Part shown: positions 22,116-31,054 of the stretch, one piece after another | Layout: every line of letters starts with the position of its first letter | Numbering within the stretch: position 1 is the stretch's first letter | From: Salinarimonas rosea DSM 21201 | GTDB taxonomy: Bacteria; Pseudomonadota; Alphaproteobacteria; Rhizobiales; Beijerinckiaceae | DNA: 64,000 bases | Assembly: GCF_000429045.1 (NCBI RefSeq) | Contig: NZ_AUBC01000001.1 | Span: 324,928-388,927 of the forward strand | Direction of reading: 5' to 3' | Translations under genes and position numbers: made by a program | Notes under the pieces: model-generated | Seen by the model: only the letters and a program-made list of their open reading frames with translations | Told to the model about the DNA's origin: nothing | Databases searched by the model: none

Positions 22116-22338
22116 GCCCGTTCGCCCGACCGCCTCTGCCGGTCTCTCCATCGGCCAAATGAATGAAGCCTGGATGACAGCCGCCGAAACAAGTCGCGGC
22201 CGAGCGGTCGTGTCCGAGTTGCCGCGGCGACGCCGACGGTGCGGCGGCATGCACTGGAAGAAGGTTCGCGTGCGGCGGTGCGGGCCCCGTCCGACGCGGC
22301 CTAAGCGGTGCCGCGGGCCGGGGACGGCGATCCGTCCG

Positions 22339-22683
22339 TCAGCTCGCGCCGGGCTCGGCCGTGGTCTTGGCGCTCGACTTCGTGCTCGATTTGGCGCTCG
22401 TCTTCGCGCTCGTCTCGGCGCCCGGCTCGGCCTTCTTGCGCTTGGCGGCGCGGGCGGTCTTCGCGGCCTTCTCGGCCGCCTTCTCGGCGGCGACGACGGC
22501 GGCGGCCTCGGCGTCGGAGGCTTCCTTGGCGAGCCGCAGGGCCCGCAGGCGGGCGGTGCGCTCCTCGACGGCACGGGCCTCGTTGTCGTGATCGACCCAG
22601 GCCTGCGCGTTCTCGCGCTCCTTCGTGGCTTGAGCCTCGGCGCGCACGCGCCTCGACTCGTCGGTGGGCGGCGTCTTGGTCAC
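22339..22683 (-). CDS. Small basic hypothetical protein with a Lys/Ala/Ser-rich tail
   Basis: A 114-residue protein I do not recognise. Residues 1-60 are charged and probably helical. Residues 61-110 are an alanine-, lysine- and serine-rich tail with AKTSAKSSTKSSAKTT, resembling histone-H1-like tails. The start is a GTG at 22683 with AAGAGGA about nine bases before it. The composition could mean nucleic-acid binding, but that is only a guess. It lies 106 bp from the end of the peptide-transporter operon, on the same strand, and 223 bp before the MarR gene. The clear ribosome site and biased third positions favour a real gene. Confidence 0.6.
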   Translation of the reverse strand: MTKTPPTDESRRVRAEAQATKERENAQAWVDHDNEARAVEERTARLRALRLAKEASDAEAAAVVAAEKAAEKAAKTARAAKRKKAEPGAETSAKTSAKSSTKSSAKTTAEPGAS

Positions 22684-22789
22684 GCGGCGTCCTCTTCCAA
22701 TCGACGCTCGATCCTCTCGCGTCTTCCGTGCACCATCTGTACCAGTTCACGGCCTCCGGGGATACCGCTCGCGCGGCCGACCGCCCCGT

Positions 22790-23686
22790 TCACTTCCCCT
22801 TGGGGTCGAGCGCGTCGCGCAGGCCGTCGCCCAGCACGTTGAAGGCGAGCACGGTGACGAAGATCGCGAGGCCCGGGAACACCGCCATCCACGGCGCCTG
22901 CGCCAGGAAGCGCTGGGCGGAATTCAGCATGGAGCCCCAGGACGGCATCGGCGGCTGCTGGCCGAGGCCGAGGAAGGACAGGCTCGCCTCGGCGATGACG
23001 GCGGTGGCGATGGTGAGGGTCGCCTGGACCAGGATGGGCGGCAGCACGTTGGGAAGGACGTGGCGCAGCGCGATGCGCCAATGCGGGTTGCCCACGGCCC
23101 GCGCCGCCTCGACCCATTCCTCCGAGCGGGCGGCGAGCACCTGGCCGCGGGTGAGACGGATGAAGATCGGCGTCGCCGTGACGCCGATGGCGATCATCGC
23201 GTTCGTCAGGTTCGGTCCGAGGAACGCCGCGAGCGCGATCGCCAGGATGAGGAAGGGGATCGCCAGCATCGCGTCGGTGACGCGCCCGAGCACGCCGTCG
23301 GTCCAGCCGCCGACGTAGCCCGCGAGAAGGCCGAGCGGGATTCCGGCGGCCATGGCGATGAGGACGGAGATCACCCCCGCCGCGAGCGAGGCGCGCGCGC
23401 CCCAGATCACCCGGGAGAGCACGTCGCGGCCGACCTCGTCGGTGCCGAGCCAGTGCGCGGCGGACGGCGCCTGGCGCACGGCCGACCAGCTCTGCGCGGT
23501 CGGGTCGTAGGGCGCGATCCACGGCGCGAGCAGCGCGCAGGCGACGATGACGAGGACGACGACGAGAGAGGCCATCGCCGCGGGGCGACGGCGCAGGCGC
23601 CGCCAGGCCCGCCGGCCGGGGCTCTCGATGACGAAGGCGTCGGCGTCCGGCGCCGTCGCGGATGCGGTCGCGGAACCCGGGGTCAT
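22790..23686 (-). CDS. Peptide ABC transporter permease (DppC/GsiD type)
   Basis: A 298-residue inner-membrane permease. After a charged N-terminus come six membrane helices; the N-terminal OppC_N region includes RRRPAAMASLVVVL, and the EAA loop reads EEWVEAARAVGNPHWRIALRHVLPN near 189-213. HWLGTDEVGRDVLSRVIWGAR is a hallmark of DppC/OppC proteins. The gene begins at an ATG overlapping the stop of the DppB-type gene by four bases (ATGA). With its partner it should form the membrane channel for a di- or oligopeptide importer; the associated gamma-glutamyltransferase suggests gamma-glutamyl peptides such as glutathione. Confidence 0.9.
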   Translation of the reverse strand: MTPGSATASATAPDADAFVIESPGRRAWRRLRRRPAAMASLVVVLVIVACALLAPWIAPYDPTAQSWSAVRQAPSAAHWLGTDEVGRDVLSRVIWGARASLAAGVISVLIAMAAGIPLGLLAGYVGGWTDGVLGRVTDAMLAIPFLILAIALAAFLGPNLTNAMIAIGVTATPIFIRLTRGQVLAARSEEWVEAARAVGNPHWRIALRHVLPNVLPPILVQATLTIATAVIAEASLSFLGLGQQPPMPSWGSMLNSAQRFLAQAPWMAVFPGLAIFVTVLAFNVLGDGLRDALDPKGK

Positions 23687-24624
23687 GAGCGCAGCCTCGG
23701 GTTCGCGAGGATGTAGCCGATGTCGGCGAGCAGGTTGAGCACGATGTAGGTCGTCGCCGTCACGAGCACGACGCCCTGGACCACCGCGTAGTCGCGGTTG
23801 AAGACGGCATCGACGATGAGCTTGCCGAAGCCGGGGATCGAGAAGATCTGCTCGGTCAGCACGGCGCCCGAGAGGAGCGTGCCGAACTCCAGCGCGCCCA
23901 GCGTGATCACCGGGGTGAGCGCGTTGCGCATGGCGTGCTTCCACACCACGGTGCGCTCCGAGAGGCCCTTGGCGCGCGCCGTGCGCACGTAGTCGCTGTC
24001 GAGCGCCTGGATCATGGCCGAGCGGGTATGGCGCATGATCACGCCGGCGATCGCCGTGCCGAGCACGAAGGCCGGCATGATCGTCGTCGCGAGCGAGCGC
24101 TGGAGGTCCTCGAAGGGGCTCACGTAGCCCGAGGCCGGCAGCCAGCCGAGATGCACGGCGAAGAGCAGGATCATCATGATCCCGAGCCAGAAGTTCGGCG
24201 TCGAGATGCCGGCGAGGCCGACGACGTTCACCACCCAGTCCCAGGCGGAGTTGCGCTTCACCGCGGAGAGCACGCCCGTCGCCACGCCCAGCACGAGCGC
24301 GATCAGCATCGCCATCACCGCGAGCTGGATCGTGACCGGGAGCTTCTGCGCCACGAGCTCGGAGACCGGCACCTTCAGGCGCATCGACTCGCCGAGGTCG
24401 CCGGCGAGCACCTTGCCGATCCACATCGCGTACTGCACGGGGATCGGCTGATCGAGGCCATATTGCTTGCGGATCTGCTCGATGACGACGGGATCGCGCT
24501 CCTCGCCCGCCATCACCAGCGCCGGGTCCCCCGGCATCAGGTGCTGGAGCGAGAAGATCAGCACCGACACGAAGAACAGCGTGGGGACGAGCTGCGCGAG
24601 CCGCTTGCCGATGAGCTGGAGCAC
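23683..24624 (-). CDS. Peptide ABC transporter permease (DppB/GsiC type)
   Basis: A 313-residue permease with six membrane segments. The start region IGKRLAQLVPTLFFVSVLIF and HLMPGDPALVMAG are standard for DppB/GsiC, as is the EAA loop DYVRTARAKGLSERTVVWKHAMRNAL near 211-236. The start is GTG at 24624 with GGAGAGGA just upstream. In-frame sequence further upstream is the translation of a hairpin repeat and is not part of the gene. The preceding 161 bp gap to the binding-protein gene holds a pair of those repeats, which may alter transcript levels of the two permease genes. Confidence 0.9.
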   Translation of the reverse strand: MLQLIGKRLAQLVPTLFFVSVLIFSLQHLMPGDPALVMAGEERDPVVIEQIRKQYGLDQPIPVQYAMWIGKVLAGDLGESMRLKVPVSELVAQKLPVTIQLAVMAMLIALVLGVATGVLSAVKRNSAWDWVVNVVGLAGISTPNFWLGIMMILLFAVHLGWLPASGYVSPFEDLQRSLATTIMPAFVLGTAIAGVIMRHTRSAMIQALDSDYVRTARAKGLSERTVVWKHAMRNALTPVITLGALEFGTLLSGAVLTEQIFSIPGFGKLIVDAVFNRDYAVVQGVVLVTATTYIVLNLLADIGYILANPRLRS

Positions 24625-24641
24625 GGTCCTCTCCGTTCTCT

Positions 24642-24678
24642 CCCCTCTCCCGGACGGGAGAGGGGCCGGGGGTGAGGG
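24642..24678 (+). repeat. REP-like hairpin repeat, copy 3
   Basis: The same hairpin-plus-tail element as at 9415-9452 (CCCCTCTCCC-GGAC-GGGAGAGGGG then GCCGGGGGTGAGGG). It lies just upstream of the DppB-type gene start, in the gap after the binding-protein gene. Confidence 0.8.
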
Positions 24679-24740
24679 ATTCGGTTCGAGGGCGAGGGCG
24701 CGGCCGATGCAGGCGTGTTCGCCGAGCATCGAGCCGCACG

Positions 24741-24776
24741 CCCTCACCCCTGCCCCTCTCCCGTCCGGGAGAGGGG
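24741..24776 (-). repeat. REP-like hairpin repeat, copy 4
   Basis: Opposite orientation to copy 3, tails facing across 62 bp, so the two form a mirror-image pair like the one at 9415-9671. It ends ten bases from the stop of the binding-protein gene. One tail base differs (CCCCTGCC for CCCCGGCC). Confidence 0.8.
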
Positions 24777-24785
24777 TTCTTCGGG

Positions 24786-26303
24786 TCACTCCATCGTCAC
24801 GCCGACGAGGTTGACGAGGCCGTCGGGGCGGGGCGTGTAGCCCTGCATGGCCTTCGTGTGGGCGATCAGCACGGCGCGGTGGTAGAGGTAGAGCACCGAG
24901 CCCTCCGTCAGCCACACGTCCGCGACGTCCGAATAGGCCTGCATGCGGCCCTCCTGCGTCGTCGCCGTGCGCGCCTGCGTCAGCGCCGCGTCGACCGCCT
25001 CGCTCGCGAACTTGCCGTAGTTCAGCGGGCCGGTCGAATGCGCGAAGGAGTAGATGTTGCCGTCCGGGTCGGGCCGGCCCGACCAGGCGAGCATGAAGGC
25101 GCCGAAGCGGCCGGCCTCGGCCTCCTGCAGGCCCGTCGCGAACTCGACCACGCGGATCTGCATGTCGAAGCCCGCCTCCGCCGCCATGGCCTGGATCACC
25201 TCGGCGACCTGGCGGACCTCCGGGTTGTTGGGCACCATGAAGTCGACGACGATCGGCGTTGCGACGCCGGCCTCGGCGATGAGCGCCTTGGCCTTCTCGA
25301 CGTCGCGTGCGGGGACCGGGTAGGCGTCCTGGTACCAGGCGTTCTGCGGGTTGACCCACTGGTTGCCCGGGAAGAAGGCGCCGTCGAAGACGACCTGGTT
25401 GAGCGCCGCGCGGTCGATGGCGAGGTTGAGCGCCTGGCGCACGAGCGGGCTCTCGGCCAGCGGGCCGGTGGCGCCCTCGCCGTTGGCGACGTTGATCGTC
25501 ATGCCCTGGTAGCCGAGCTCCGTCGTCGACTCGAGCACGAGGTCGGCATCCGCCTCGATCGTCGGGATGTCGGTCGCGAGCGCGCGCTCGATCAGGTCGA
25601 GCTCGCCGGACTGCAGGTTGGCGAGGCGCACGGTGGAATCCGGGATCGGGCGGAACTCGACGCGGTCCACATCGATCGCGTCCGCGTTCCAGTAGTCGTC
25701 GAACTTCTCGAGCACGATGCGGTCCTGCTGGACGCGCTCGACGAACTGAAAGGGCCCGGCGCAGACCGGGTTCGTGCCGAACTGGTCGCCCGCGGCCTCG
25801 GCGGCGGCGGGGGACACGATCATGCCGGAGCGATCGGTGAGCGTCGCGAGCAGCGGCGCGAAGGGGCTCTTGAGGGCGAGCCGCACGGTGAGCGGATCGA
25901 CGACCTCGACGTTCTCGACGATCGAGAGCTCGCCGCGGCGGAAGGAGCCCTCCATCGTGCGGTGCCGGTCGAGGGAGTACTTCACGGCCTCCGCGTCCAT
26001 CGGCGTGCCGTCGTGGAAGGTGACGCCCTCGCGCAGGCGGATCGTCAGCGAGAGGCCGTCGTCGGAGGTCTCGTGCGAGACCGCGAGCTGCGGGACGATG
26101 TCGAGGTTCGCGTCGATGTCGAACAGCTTGTCGCAGAGCGACGCGAAGACGATGCGGCCCACGTAGGTGCGCCCGAGCGACGGATCGAGCACGTCCGGAT
26201 CCTCGGCGAGCCCGATCCGGACCGTCGTCTGCGCGCTCGCGCCGGCGGCGGAGAGGCCGAGCGTCGCGGTGGCGAGCGCTGCGGCGAGTACCATGCGTCT
26301 CAT
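24786..26303 (-). CDS. Peptide ABC transporter substrate-binding protein (family 5)
   Basis: A 505-residue periplasmic binding protein of the DppA/OppA/GsiB family. A signal peptide covers 1-24 (ASA cleavage). The mature N-terminus TTVRIGLAEDPDVLDPSLG and the segments LREGVTFHDGTPMDAEAVKYSLDR and CAGPFQFVE are standard for the family. It captures the peptide and presents it to the two downstream permeases. Gene order in the operon is ggt, DUF1028, two ATPases, this protein, then the permeases. The binding pocket does not reveal the ligand by eye; nickel or glutathione binding are known for relatives. Confidence 0.9.
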   Translation of the reverse strand: MRRMVLAAALATATLGLSAAGASAQTTVRIGLAEDPDVLDPSLGRTYVGRIVFASLCDKLFDIDANLDIVPQLAVSHETSDDGLSLTIRLREGVTFHDGTPMDAEAVKYSLDRHRTMEGSFRRGELSIVENVEVVDPLTVRLALKSPFAPLLATLTDRSGMIVSPAAAEAAGDQFGTNPVCAGPFQFVERVQQDRIVLEKFDDYWNADAIDVDRVEFRPIPDSTVRLANLQSGELDLIERALATDIPTIEADADLVLESTTELGYQGMTINVANGEGATGPLAESPLVRQALNLAIDRAALNQVVFDGAFFPGNQWVNPQNAWYQDAYPVPARDVEKAKALIAEAGVATPIVVDFMVPNNPEVRQVAEVIQAMAAEAGFDMQIRVVEFATGLQEAEAGRFGAFMLAWSGRPDPDGNIYSFAHSTGPLNYGKFASEAVDAALTQARTATTQEGRMQAYSDVADVWLTEGSVLYLYHRAVLIAHTKAMQGYTPRPDGLVNLVGVTME

Positions 26304-26349
26304 CTCGAGATGTCTCCCTCGTCGTGCCGGCTTTCCCGGCGGGTTCCCC

Positions 26350-27456
26350 TCATTGCGCCGCGGCCTGCGCCGCGGCGGCCTCGTCGTCGCCGGCGAAGGC
26401 GGCGAAGAGGGTCTCGAGCCTCGGGTCGCGGGCCGGCTCGCGCGGCGCGAGATCGCGCGCGTCGGGCAGCCGGGTCGCGAAGAGGCAGGCGGAGGCGTGC
26501 GTCGGGCTCACCGCCGCGAGCGGCGGGCGGGCCTCGGCGCAGACCGGCTCGGCATGCGGGCAGCGCGTGCGCAGATGGCAGCCCGAGGGCGGCGCGAGCG
26601 GGCTCGGCACGTCGCCTTCGAGCAGCCGCCGCTCGCGCCGCGCCAGCGGCGAGGGCGCCGGGATCGCGGAGAGCAGCGCGCGCGTGTAGGGGTGGCGCGG
26701 GTTGTCGAAGATCTCGTCGGTCGTGCCCGTCTCGACGATGCGCCCGAGATACATGACGCAGACCCGGTCGGCGATGTGGCGCACGACGCCGAGATCGTGG
26801 GAGATGAAGACGTAGGCGAGACCGAGCCGCGCCTGGAGATCCTCGAGCAGGTTGAGGATCTGGGCGCGGATCGAGACGTCGAGCGCCGAGACCGGCTCGT
26901 CGCAGACGATCACCTTCGGCTCGACCGCGAGCGCGCGGGCGATGACGATGCGCTGGCGCTGGCCGCCGGAGAACTCGTGGGGAAAGCGCGCCGCCTGGCG
27001 CGGGTTGAGCCCCACCCCCGCGAGCAGCTCCGCCACCCGGGCCGCGCGCTGCGCCGGCGGCACGATCGCGTGCAGCATCAGGGGCTCGGCGAGGATCTCG
27101 CCCACCGTCATGCGCGGGTTGAGCGAGGCGAACGGATCCTGGAAGACGATCTGCGCCGTGCGGCGCAGGCCCCTCAGGTCGCGCTCGCGGGCATGCGTGA
27201 CGTCCGCGCCGTCGACGACGATGCGCCCGCTGGTCGGCTCGACGAGGCGCAGGACCATGCGCCCGAGCGTCGACTTCCCGCAGCCGGATTCGCCGACGAG
27301 CGCCAGCGTCTCGCCCGCATGGACGGCGAGGGAGACGCCGTCGACCGCCTTCACGCTCGCCGTCGTGCGGCCCAGCAGCGTCCGCTCGGCGACGAAATGC
27401 TTGACGAGGTCGTGCGCCTCGAGCACGGGCGCGGGGGAGGACGCGAGGGGCTTCAT
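26350..27456 (-). CDS. Peptide ABC transporter ATPase (DppF type)
   Basis: A 368-residue cytoplasmic ATPase. Walker A is GESGCGKST (55-63), the signature is SGGQRQR (163-169) and Walker B is VIVCDEP (182-188). The C-terminal oligopeptide-transporter extension follows, with cysteines in [14 protein letters not shown] and ACLFA that in relatives can bind an iron-sulphur cluster. A long alanine-rich tail is unusual but low in information. The start overlaps the stop of the DppD-type gene by four bases. It pairs with that subunit to drive the importer. Confidence 0.92.
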   Translation of the reverse strand: MKPLASSPAPVLEAHDLVKHFVAERTLLGRTTASVKAVDGVSLAVHAGETLALVGESGCGKSTLGRMVLRLVEPTSGRIVVDGADVTHARERDLRGLRRTAQIVFQDPFASLNPRMTVGEILAEPLMLHAIVPPAQRAARVAELLAGVGLNPRQAARFPHEFSGGQRQRIVIARALAVEPKVIVCDEPVSALDVSIRAQILNLLEDLQARLGLAYVFISHDLGVVRHIADRVCVMYLGRIVETGTTDEIFDNPRHPYTRALLSAIPAPSPLARRERRLLEGDVPSPLAPPSGCHLRTRCPHAEPVCAEARPPLAAVSPTHASACLFATRLPDARDLAPREPARDPRLETLFAAFAGDDEAAAAQAAAQ

Positions 27457-28439
27457 GCGGCGAGCTCCTCGAGCGGCGCGCGCCAGCAGCGGGTGGCGCG
27501 GTCCCCGCCGATCTCGACGAGGTCCGGCATGGTCTCGCAGCGCGTGATGCGGAAGGGGCAGCGCGCCGCGAACCGGCAGCCCGCGGGCGGGCGGGACATG
27601 TCGGGCACGGTGCCCTCGATCGCGGCCAGGCGTCCGCGCGCGCGGTCGAAGCGCGGCAGCGAGCCGAGGAGCCCCACCGTGTAGGGATGCTGCGGGAAGC
27701 GGAACAGCTCCTCCACCGGCGCGCGCTCCACCACCTGGCCGGCATACATCACGGCGACGTCGTCGCAGACCTCCGCGACGACGCCGAGGTCGTGGGTGAT
27801 CAGCACGACCGCTGTGCCGGTCTCCTCGCGAAGCGCGCGCATCAGGTCGAGGATCTGCGCCTGGATCGTCACGTCGAGCGCGGTCGTCGGCTCGTCGGCG
27901 ATGAGGAGCCGCGGCTCGCAGGCGAGCGCCATGGCGATCATCACCCGCTGGCGCATGCCGCCCGAGAGCCGGTGCGGATAGTCGTGGAAGCGCCGCGCCG
28001 GCTCGGGGATGCGCACCCGCGCGAGCATCTCGACGGCGCGCTCGGCGGCCTCCCGCTTGCCGACGGCGCGGTGGCGCACGATCGCCTCCACGATCTGGTC
28101 GCCGATCGTGTAGGACGGGTTGAGCGAGGTCATCGGCTCCTGGAAGATCATCGCGAGCCGGTCGCCGCGCAGGTCGCGCAGCGTGCGCTCGCTCTCGGTC
28201 AGGAGATCGCGGCCGTCGAAGAGGACGCGGCCCGTCACGCTGGTTCCGGTCCGAGGCAGGAGCCCCATCACCGCGAGCGACGTCACGCTCTTGCCGCAGC
28301 CCGATTCGCCCACGATCCCGAGGGTGCGCCCCGGCGCGACCGAGAAGGACACGCCGTCGACCGCCCGCGTGCGTCGTCCGTCCGGCCCGGTGAAGCCGAC
28401 CGCGAGGTCCTCGACGGAGAGGATCGGCGCCTCGCTCAT
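27453..28439 (-). CDS. Peptide ABC transporter ATPase (DppD type)
   Basis: A 328-residue ATPase with Walker A GESGCGKS (44-51), Q-loop [18 protein letters not shown], signature LSGGMRQR (158-165), Walker B LLIADEP (178-184) and the H-loop THDLGVV. The C-terminal extension has the family cysteine cluster ([14 protein letters not shown]...CW). Start and stop both sit in four-base ATGA overlaps, with DUF1028 before and DppF after, so these genes are translated as one unit. Confidence 0.92.
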   Translation of the reverse strand: MSEAPILSVEDLAVGFTGPDGRRTRAVDGVSFSVAPGRTLGIVGESGCGKSVTSLAVMGLLPRTGTSVTGRVLFDGRDLLTESERTLRDLRGDRLAMIFQEPMTSLNPSYTIGDQIVEAIVRHRAVGKREAAERAVEMLARVRIPEPARRFHDYPHRLSGGMRQRVMIAMALACEPRLLIADEPTTALDVTIQAQILDLMRALREETGTAVVLITHDLGVVAEVCDDVAVMYAGQVVERAPVEELFRFPQHPYTVGLLGSLPRFDRARGRLAAIEGTVPDMSRPPAGCRFAARCPFRITRCETMPDLVEIGGDRATRCWRAPLEELAA

Positions 28440-29191
28440 GCCGCGGGCGCCTTCCCGGCCGCCGGCTCGCCTGCGTCCTGGGCCTGCGCGGCGGCGACGG
28501 CGGCGGCGATCTCGGAATCGATGCGCGCGCGGTCGGTGATGCCGACGGGATCGGCCCCGGTCGCGAGATAGCGCTTGAAGTGCACCCAGCGCTCGCGGGA
28601 GACCCGCTCCAGGCGGGCGAGCTCGGCGATCGGCTCGGGATGGTCGTCGACGCGGATGTCGAGGTCGGGCCAGTCCTCGGTCCCGTGGATAACGAGACCG
28701 GCGGACTGCTTGCCGCGCTTGTCGCCGCCCGCCGCCTCGCCCGCCGCCATCGCCACGAGGAGCCGGCGCGGGAAGGGCAGGGCGGCGTTCTCGCGAAACG
28801 CGCGCGCGGTCTCCTCGAGCACCTGCGGCCCGGCGAGCATGTTGCCGGCGAGCCCGCAGAGATCGTCCGCGATCGCCCCGCACCAGTCGACGCAGTCCGT
28901 GCCGGTATGGGCGGCGAAGCGGCCGCGGGCGTCCATCACCTGGACCTGGCGATGATCGCGGCCGGAATCGTCGGCGACGAGGGCGTGGACGACCTCCGCT
29001 GCGCCCGCGCCGCCGCGCAGGAGAGCGAGGCCGCGGGGGCCGTAGAGCGGGTTGATCAAGGCCTGCGTCGCGACCGCGCCGGTGCCCGGCGCGATGAAGG
29101 GCACGCGCGCGCCCACCGCGAAGAAGCGGCTCGCCACCGCGATGCCGATGGCGCCGGTCTCGGGGTCCCTCGCGACGATCGACCAGGTCAT
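28436..29191 (-). CDS. DUF1028-family Ntn-hydrolase-like protein
   Basis: A 251-residue protein of the DUF1028 family, whose fold is that of N-terminal nucleophile hydrolases. The opening [27 protein letters not shown] is the family hallmark; Thr2 or Ser4 could serve as nucleophile after removal of Met1. Other conserved blocks are [15 protein letters not shown] and GLAGNMLAG. The C-terminal 50 residues are an alanine-rich extension. Family members often lie beside peptide transporters and gamma-glutamyltransferase or peptidase genes, as here, so a role in hydrolysing imported gamma-glutamyl or related peptides is reasonable but unproven. Confidence 0.85.
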   Translation of the reverse strand: MTWSIVARDPETGAIGIAVASRFFAVGARVPFIAPGTGAVATQALINPLYGPRGLALLRGGAGAAEVVHALVADDSGRDHRQVQVMDARGRFAAHTGTDCVDWCGAIADDLCGLAGNMLAGPQVLEETARAFRENAALPFPRRLLVAMAAGEAAGGDKRGKQSAGLVIHGTEDWPDLDIRVDDHPEPIAELARLERVSRERWVHFKRYLATGADPVGITDRARIDSEIAAAVAAAQAQDAGEPAAGKAPAA

Positions 29192-29210
29192 GCGCCCCTC
29201 CCTCGGGTCC

Positions 29211-30797
29211 TCAGTAGCCGACGACCTGCCCGTCCTTGCGCGGATCGGAGCCGCCGGCATAGCCCCCCTCGATGCGGTGGATCAGCTGCGCGCCGCCGAA
29301 GCCGAAGCTCGCGTCCGGCGCCTCGACCTCGATCGCGTGGCCGAGCGCGCCGAGCGCCTCCAGCGCCGCCGTGCCCAGGCTGTCCTCGATGGCGACCGTG
29401 CGGCCCGAGACGAAGCGCCAGCGCGGCGCGTCGGCGGCGGCTTGTGGGTCCTGCCCCCAGACCTGCGTGCGCAGCGCCATCTGCAGGTGGCCCTGCGCCT
29501 GCATTGGCCCGCCCATCACGCCGAAGCTCATCAGCGGCGCGCCGCCCTTCGTCAGGAAGCCCGGGATGATGGTGTGGAAGGGTCGCTTGCGCGGGCCGAC
29601 CCGGTTGGGGTGGCCGGGCGTCGTGACGAAGCCGAGCCCGCGATTCTGCAGCGAGATGCCCGTGCCCGGCACGACCACGCCCGATCCGAAGCCGGCGTAG
29701 TTCGACTGGATGAAGGAGACCATCATGCCCGAGGCGTCGGCGGCGGTGAGGTACACCGTGCCGCCGTGCCGCGGCGCGCCGGCGCCGAAGTCCTGCGCCC
29801 GCGCGGGGTCGATCAACGCCGCGCGCCGGGCGAGATAGTCGTCGGCGAGCAGATCCTGCGCGGACACCTCCGTCATCGCCGCCGGATCGGCGACGTACGC
29901 CTCGGCGTCGGCGAGCGCAAGCTTCATCGCCTCGATCTGGATGTGGAGCGCCGCCGGATCGTCCGCCGCGAAGCGCTCGAGGCCGAGGTGGCGGGTCATG
30001 CCGAGCGCCATGCAGGCGGCGATGCCCTGGCCGTTCGGCGGGATCTCGTGGAGCGCGACGTCGCCATAGGTCGAGGAGACCGTGCCGCACCAATCCGCCT
30101 CGTGGGCGGCGAGGTCGTCCTCGTCGAGCGCCGCGCCGTGGGCGCGGGCGAAGTCGGCGATGCGCCGGGCGAGCGCGCCGCGATAGAAGGTCTCGCCCCG
30201 GCTCTCCGCGATGGCGGCGAGGCTCGCCGCCATGTCCGGCGAGCGGAAGACCTCGCCCGCCGCCGGCGCACGGCCGCCGGGCAGGAAGTGGTCCGCGAAG
30301 CCCGGCTGATCGGCGAGCGTGCGCTCGGCGCGCTTCCACAGCGCCGCGATCACCGGCGAGACCGGGAAGCCCTCGGAGGCATAGGCGATCGCCGGCGCGA
30401 ACAGATCGGCGAAGGGCAGCTTGCCGAAGCGCTGCGACAGCGCCACCCAGGCCGAGACTGCGCCGGGAACGGTGACGCTCTCCCAGCCGCGCTCGGGCAT
30501 CCCGTTCGGGAAGCGGTCCGGCGACCAGCCGGCGGGGGAGCGGCCCGATGCGTTCAGCCCGTGCAGCCGCTCGCCGTCCCACAGGATGGCGAACGCGTCC
30601 GACCCGAGGCCGTTGCCCGTCGGCTCCAGCACGGTCAGCGCGATGGCGGTGGCGAGCGCCGCGTCCACGGCATTGCCGCCGGCGAGCAGCATGCGCAGGC
30701 CGGCCTGCGCCGCGAGCGGCTGCGAGGTCGCGACCATGTTCCTCGCGAGCACCGGCGAGCGGCGCGAGGCGTAGGGCATGTCGTGGCGCAGCTGCAC
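29211..30797 (-). CDS. Gamma-glutamyltransferase family protein, without signal peptide
   Basis: A 528-residue self-processing Ntn-hydrolase. The autocatalytic threonine is Thr347 in HGGTVYL, which becomes the N-terminus of the small subunit. Large-subunit landmarks are AGGNAVDAALATAIALTVLEP (about 39-59) and GLGSDAFAILWDG. The start is a GTG at 30797 with AAAGGAAG just upstream. No signal peptide is present, so the enzyme should act in the cytoplasm on imported gamma-glutamyl compounds rather than in the periplasm like E. coli Ggt. First gene of the transporter operon, divergent from a GntR regulator. Glutathione hydrolase is the first guess; a cephalosporin-acylase-like or other amidase is possible. 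Confidence 0.9.
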   Translation of the reverse strand: MQLRHDMPYASRRSPVLARNMVATSQPLAAQAGLRMLLAGGNAVDAALATAIALTVLEPTGNGLGSDAFAILWDGERLHGLNASGRSPAGWSPDRFPNGMPERGWESVTVPGAVSAWVALSQRFGKLPFADLFAPAIAYASEGFPVSPVIAALWKRAERTLADQPGFADHFLPGGRAPAAGEVFRSPDMAASLAAIAESRGETFYRGALARRIADFARAHGAALDEDDLAAHEADWCGTVSSTYGDVALHEIPPNGQGIAACMALGMTRHLGLERFAADDPAALHIQIEAMKLALADAEAYVADPAAMTEVSAQDLLADDYLARRAALIDPARAQDFGAGAPRHGGTVYLTAADASGMMVSFIQSNYAGFGSGVVVPGTGISLQNRGLGFVTTPGHPNRVGPRKRPFHTIIPGFLTKGGAPLMSFGVMGGPMQAQGHLQMALRTQVWGQDPQAAADAPRWRFVSGRTVAIEDSLGTAALEALGALGHAIEVEAPDASFGFGGAQLIHRIEGGYAGGSDPRKDGQVVGY

Positions 30798-31004
30798 GGG
30801 ACGCTTCCTTTCGCGGCGCCGCGAGGCGCCGAACCAATCACGATTGTCACGCACCGAGGGCGCGGGGCCGAGCCCCTCGATGGGAAGCGGGAGCTTAGAC
30901 ACGGCCCATTTACCGTGCAAGCCGAAGCCTGCTCATTCTATATGCGCCGATTGCCCGAGCGGACGCCGCGCGTCGTCCCGGCCCGGGCTCGACAAGGGTG
31001 GGCG

Positions 31005-31029
31005 ATTGGTCGTACCAATAGACATTGGT
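31005..31029. promoter_or_regulatory. PdhR/LldR-like FCD operator with an extra half-site
   Basis: ATTGGT-CGT-ACCAAT (31005-31019) is a perfect palindrome identical in form to the PdhR/LldR operator consensus ATTGGT-N3-ACCAAT; a further ATTGGT half-site follows at 31024-31029. It lies 36 bp before the start of a GntR/FCD regulator gene and 208 bp from the divergent ggt start, so it probably serves autoregulation and perhaps the peptide operon. Confidence 0.5.
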
Positions 31030-31054
31030 GCGGCCGGGACATGCCGCGAGCGTC

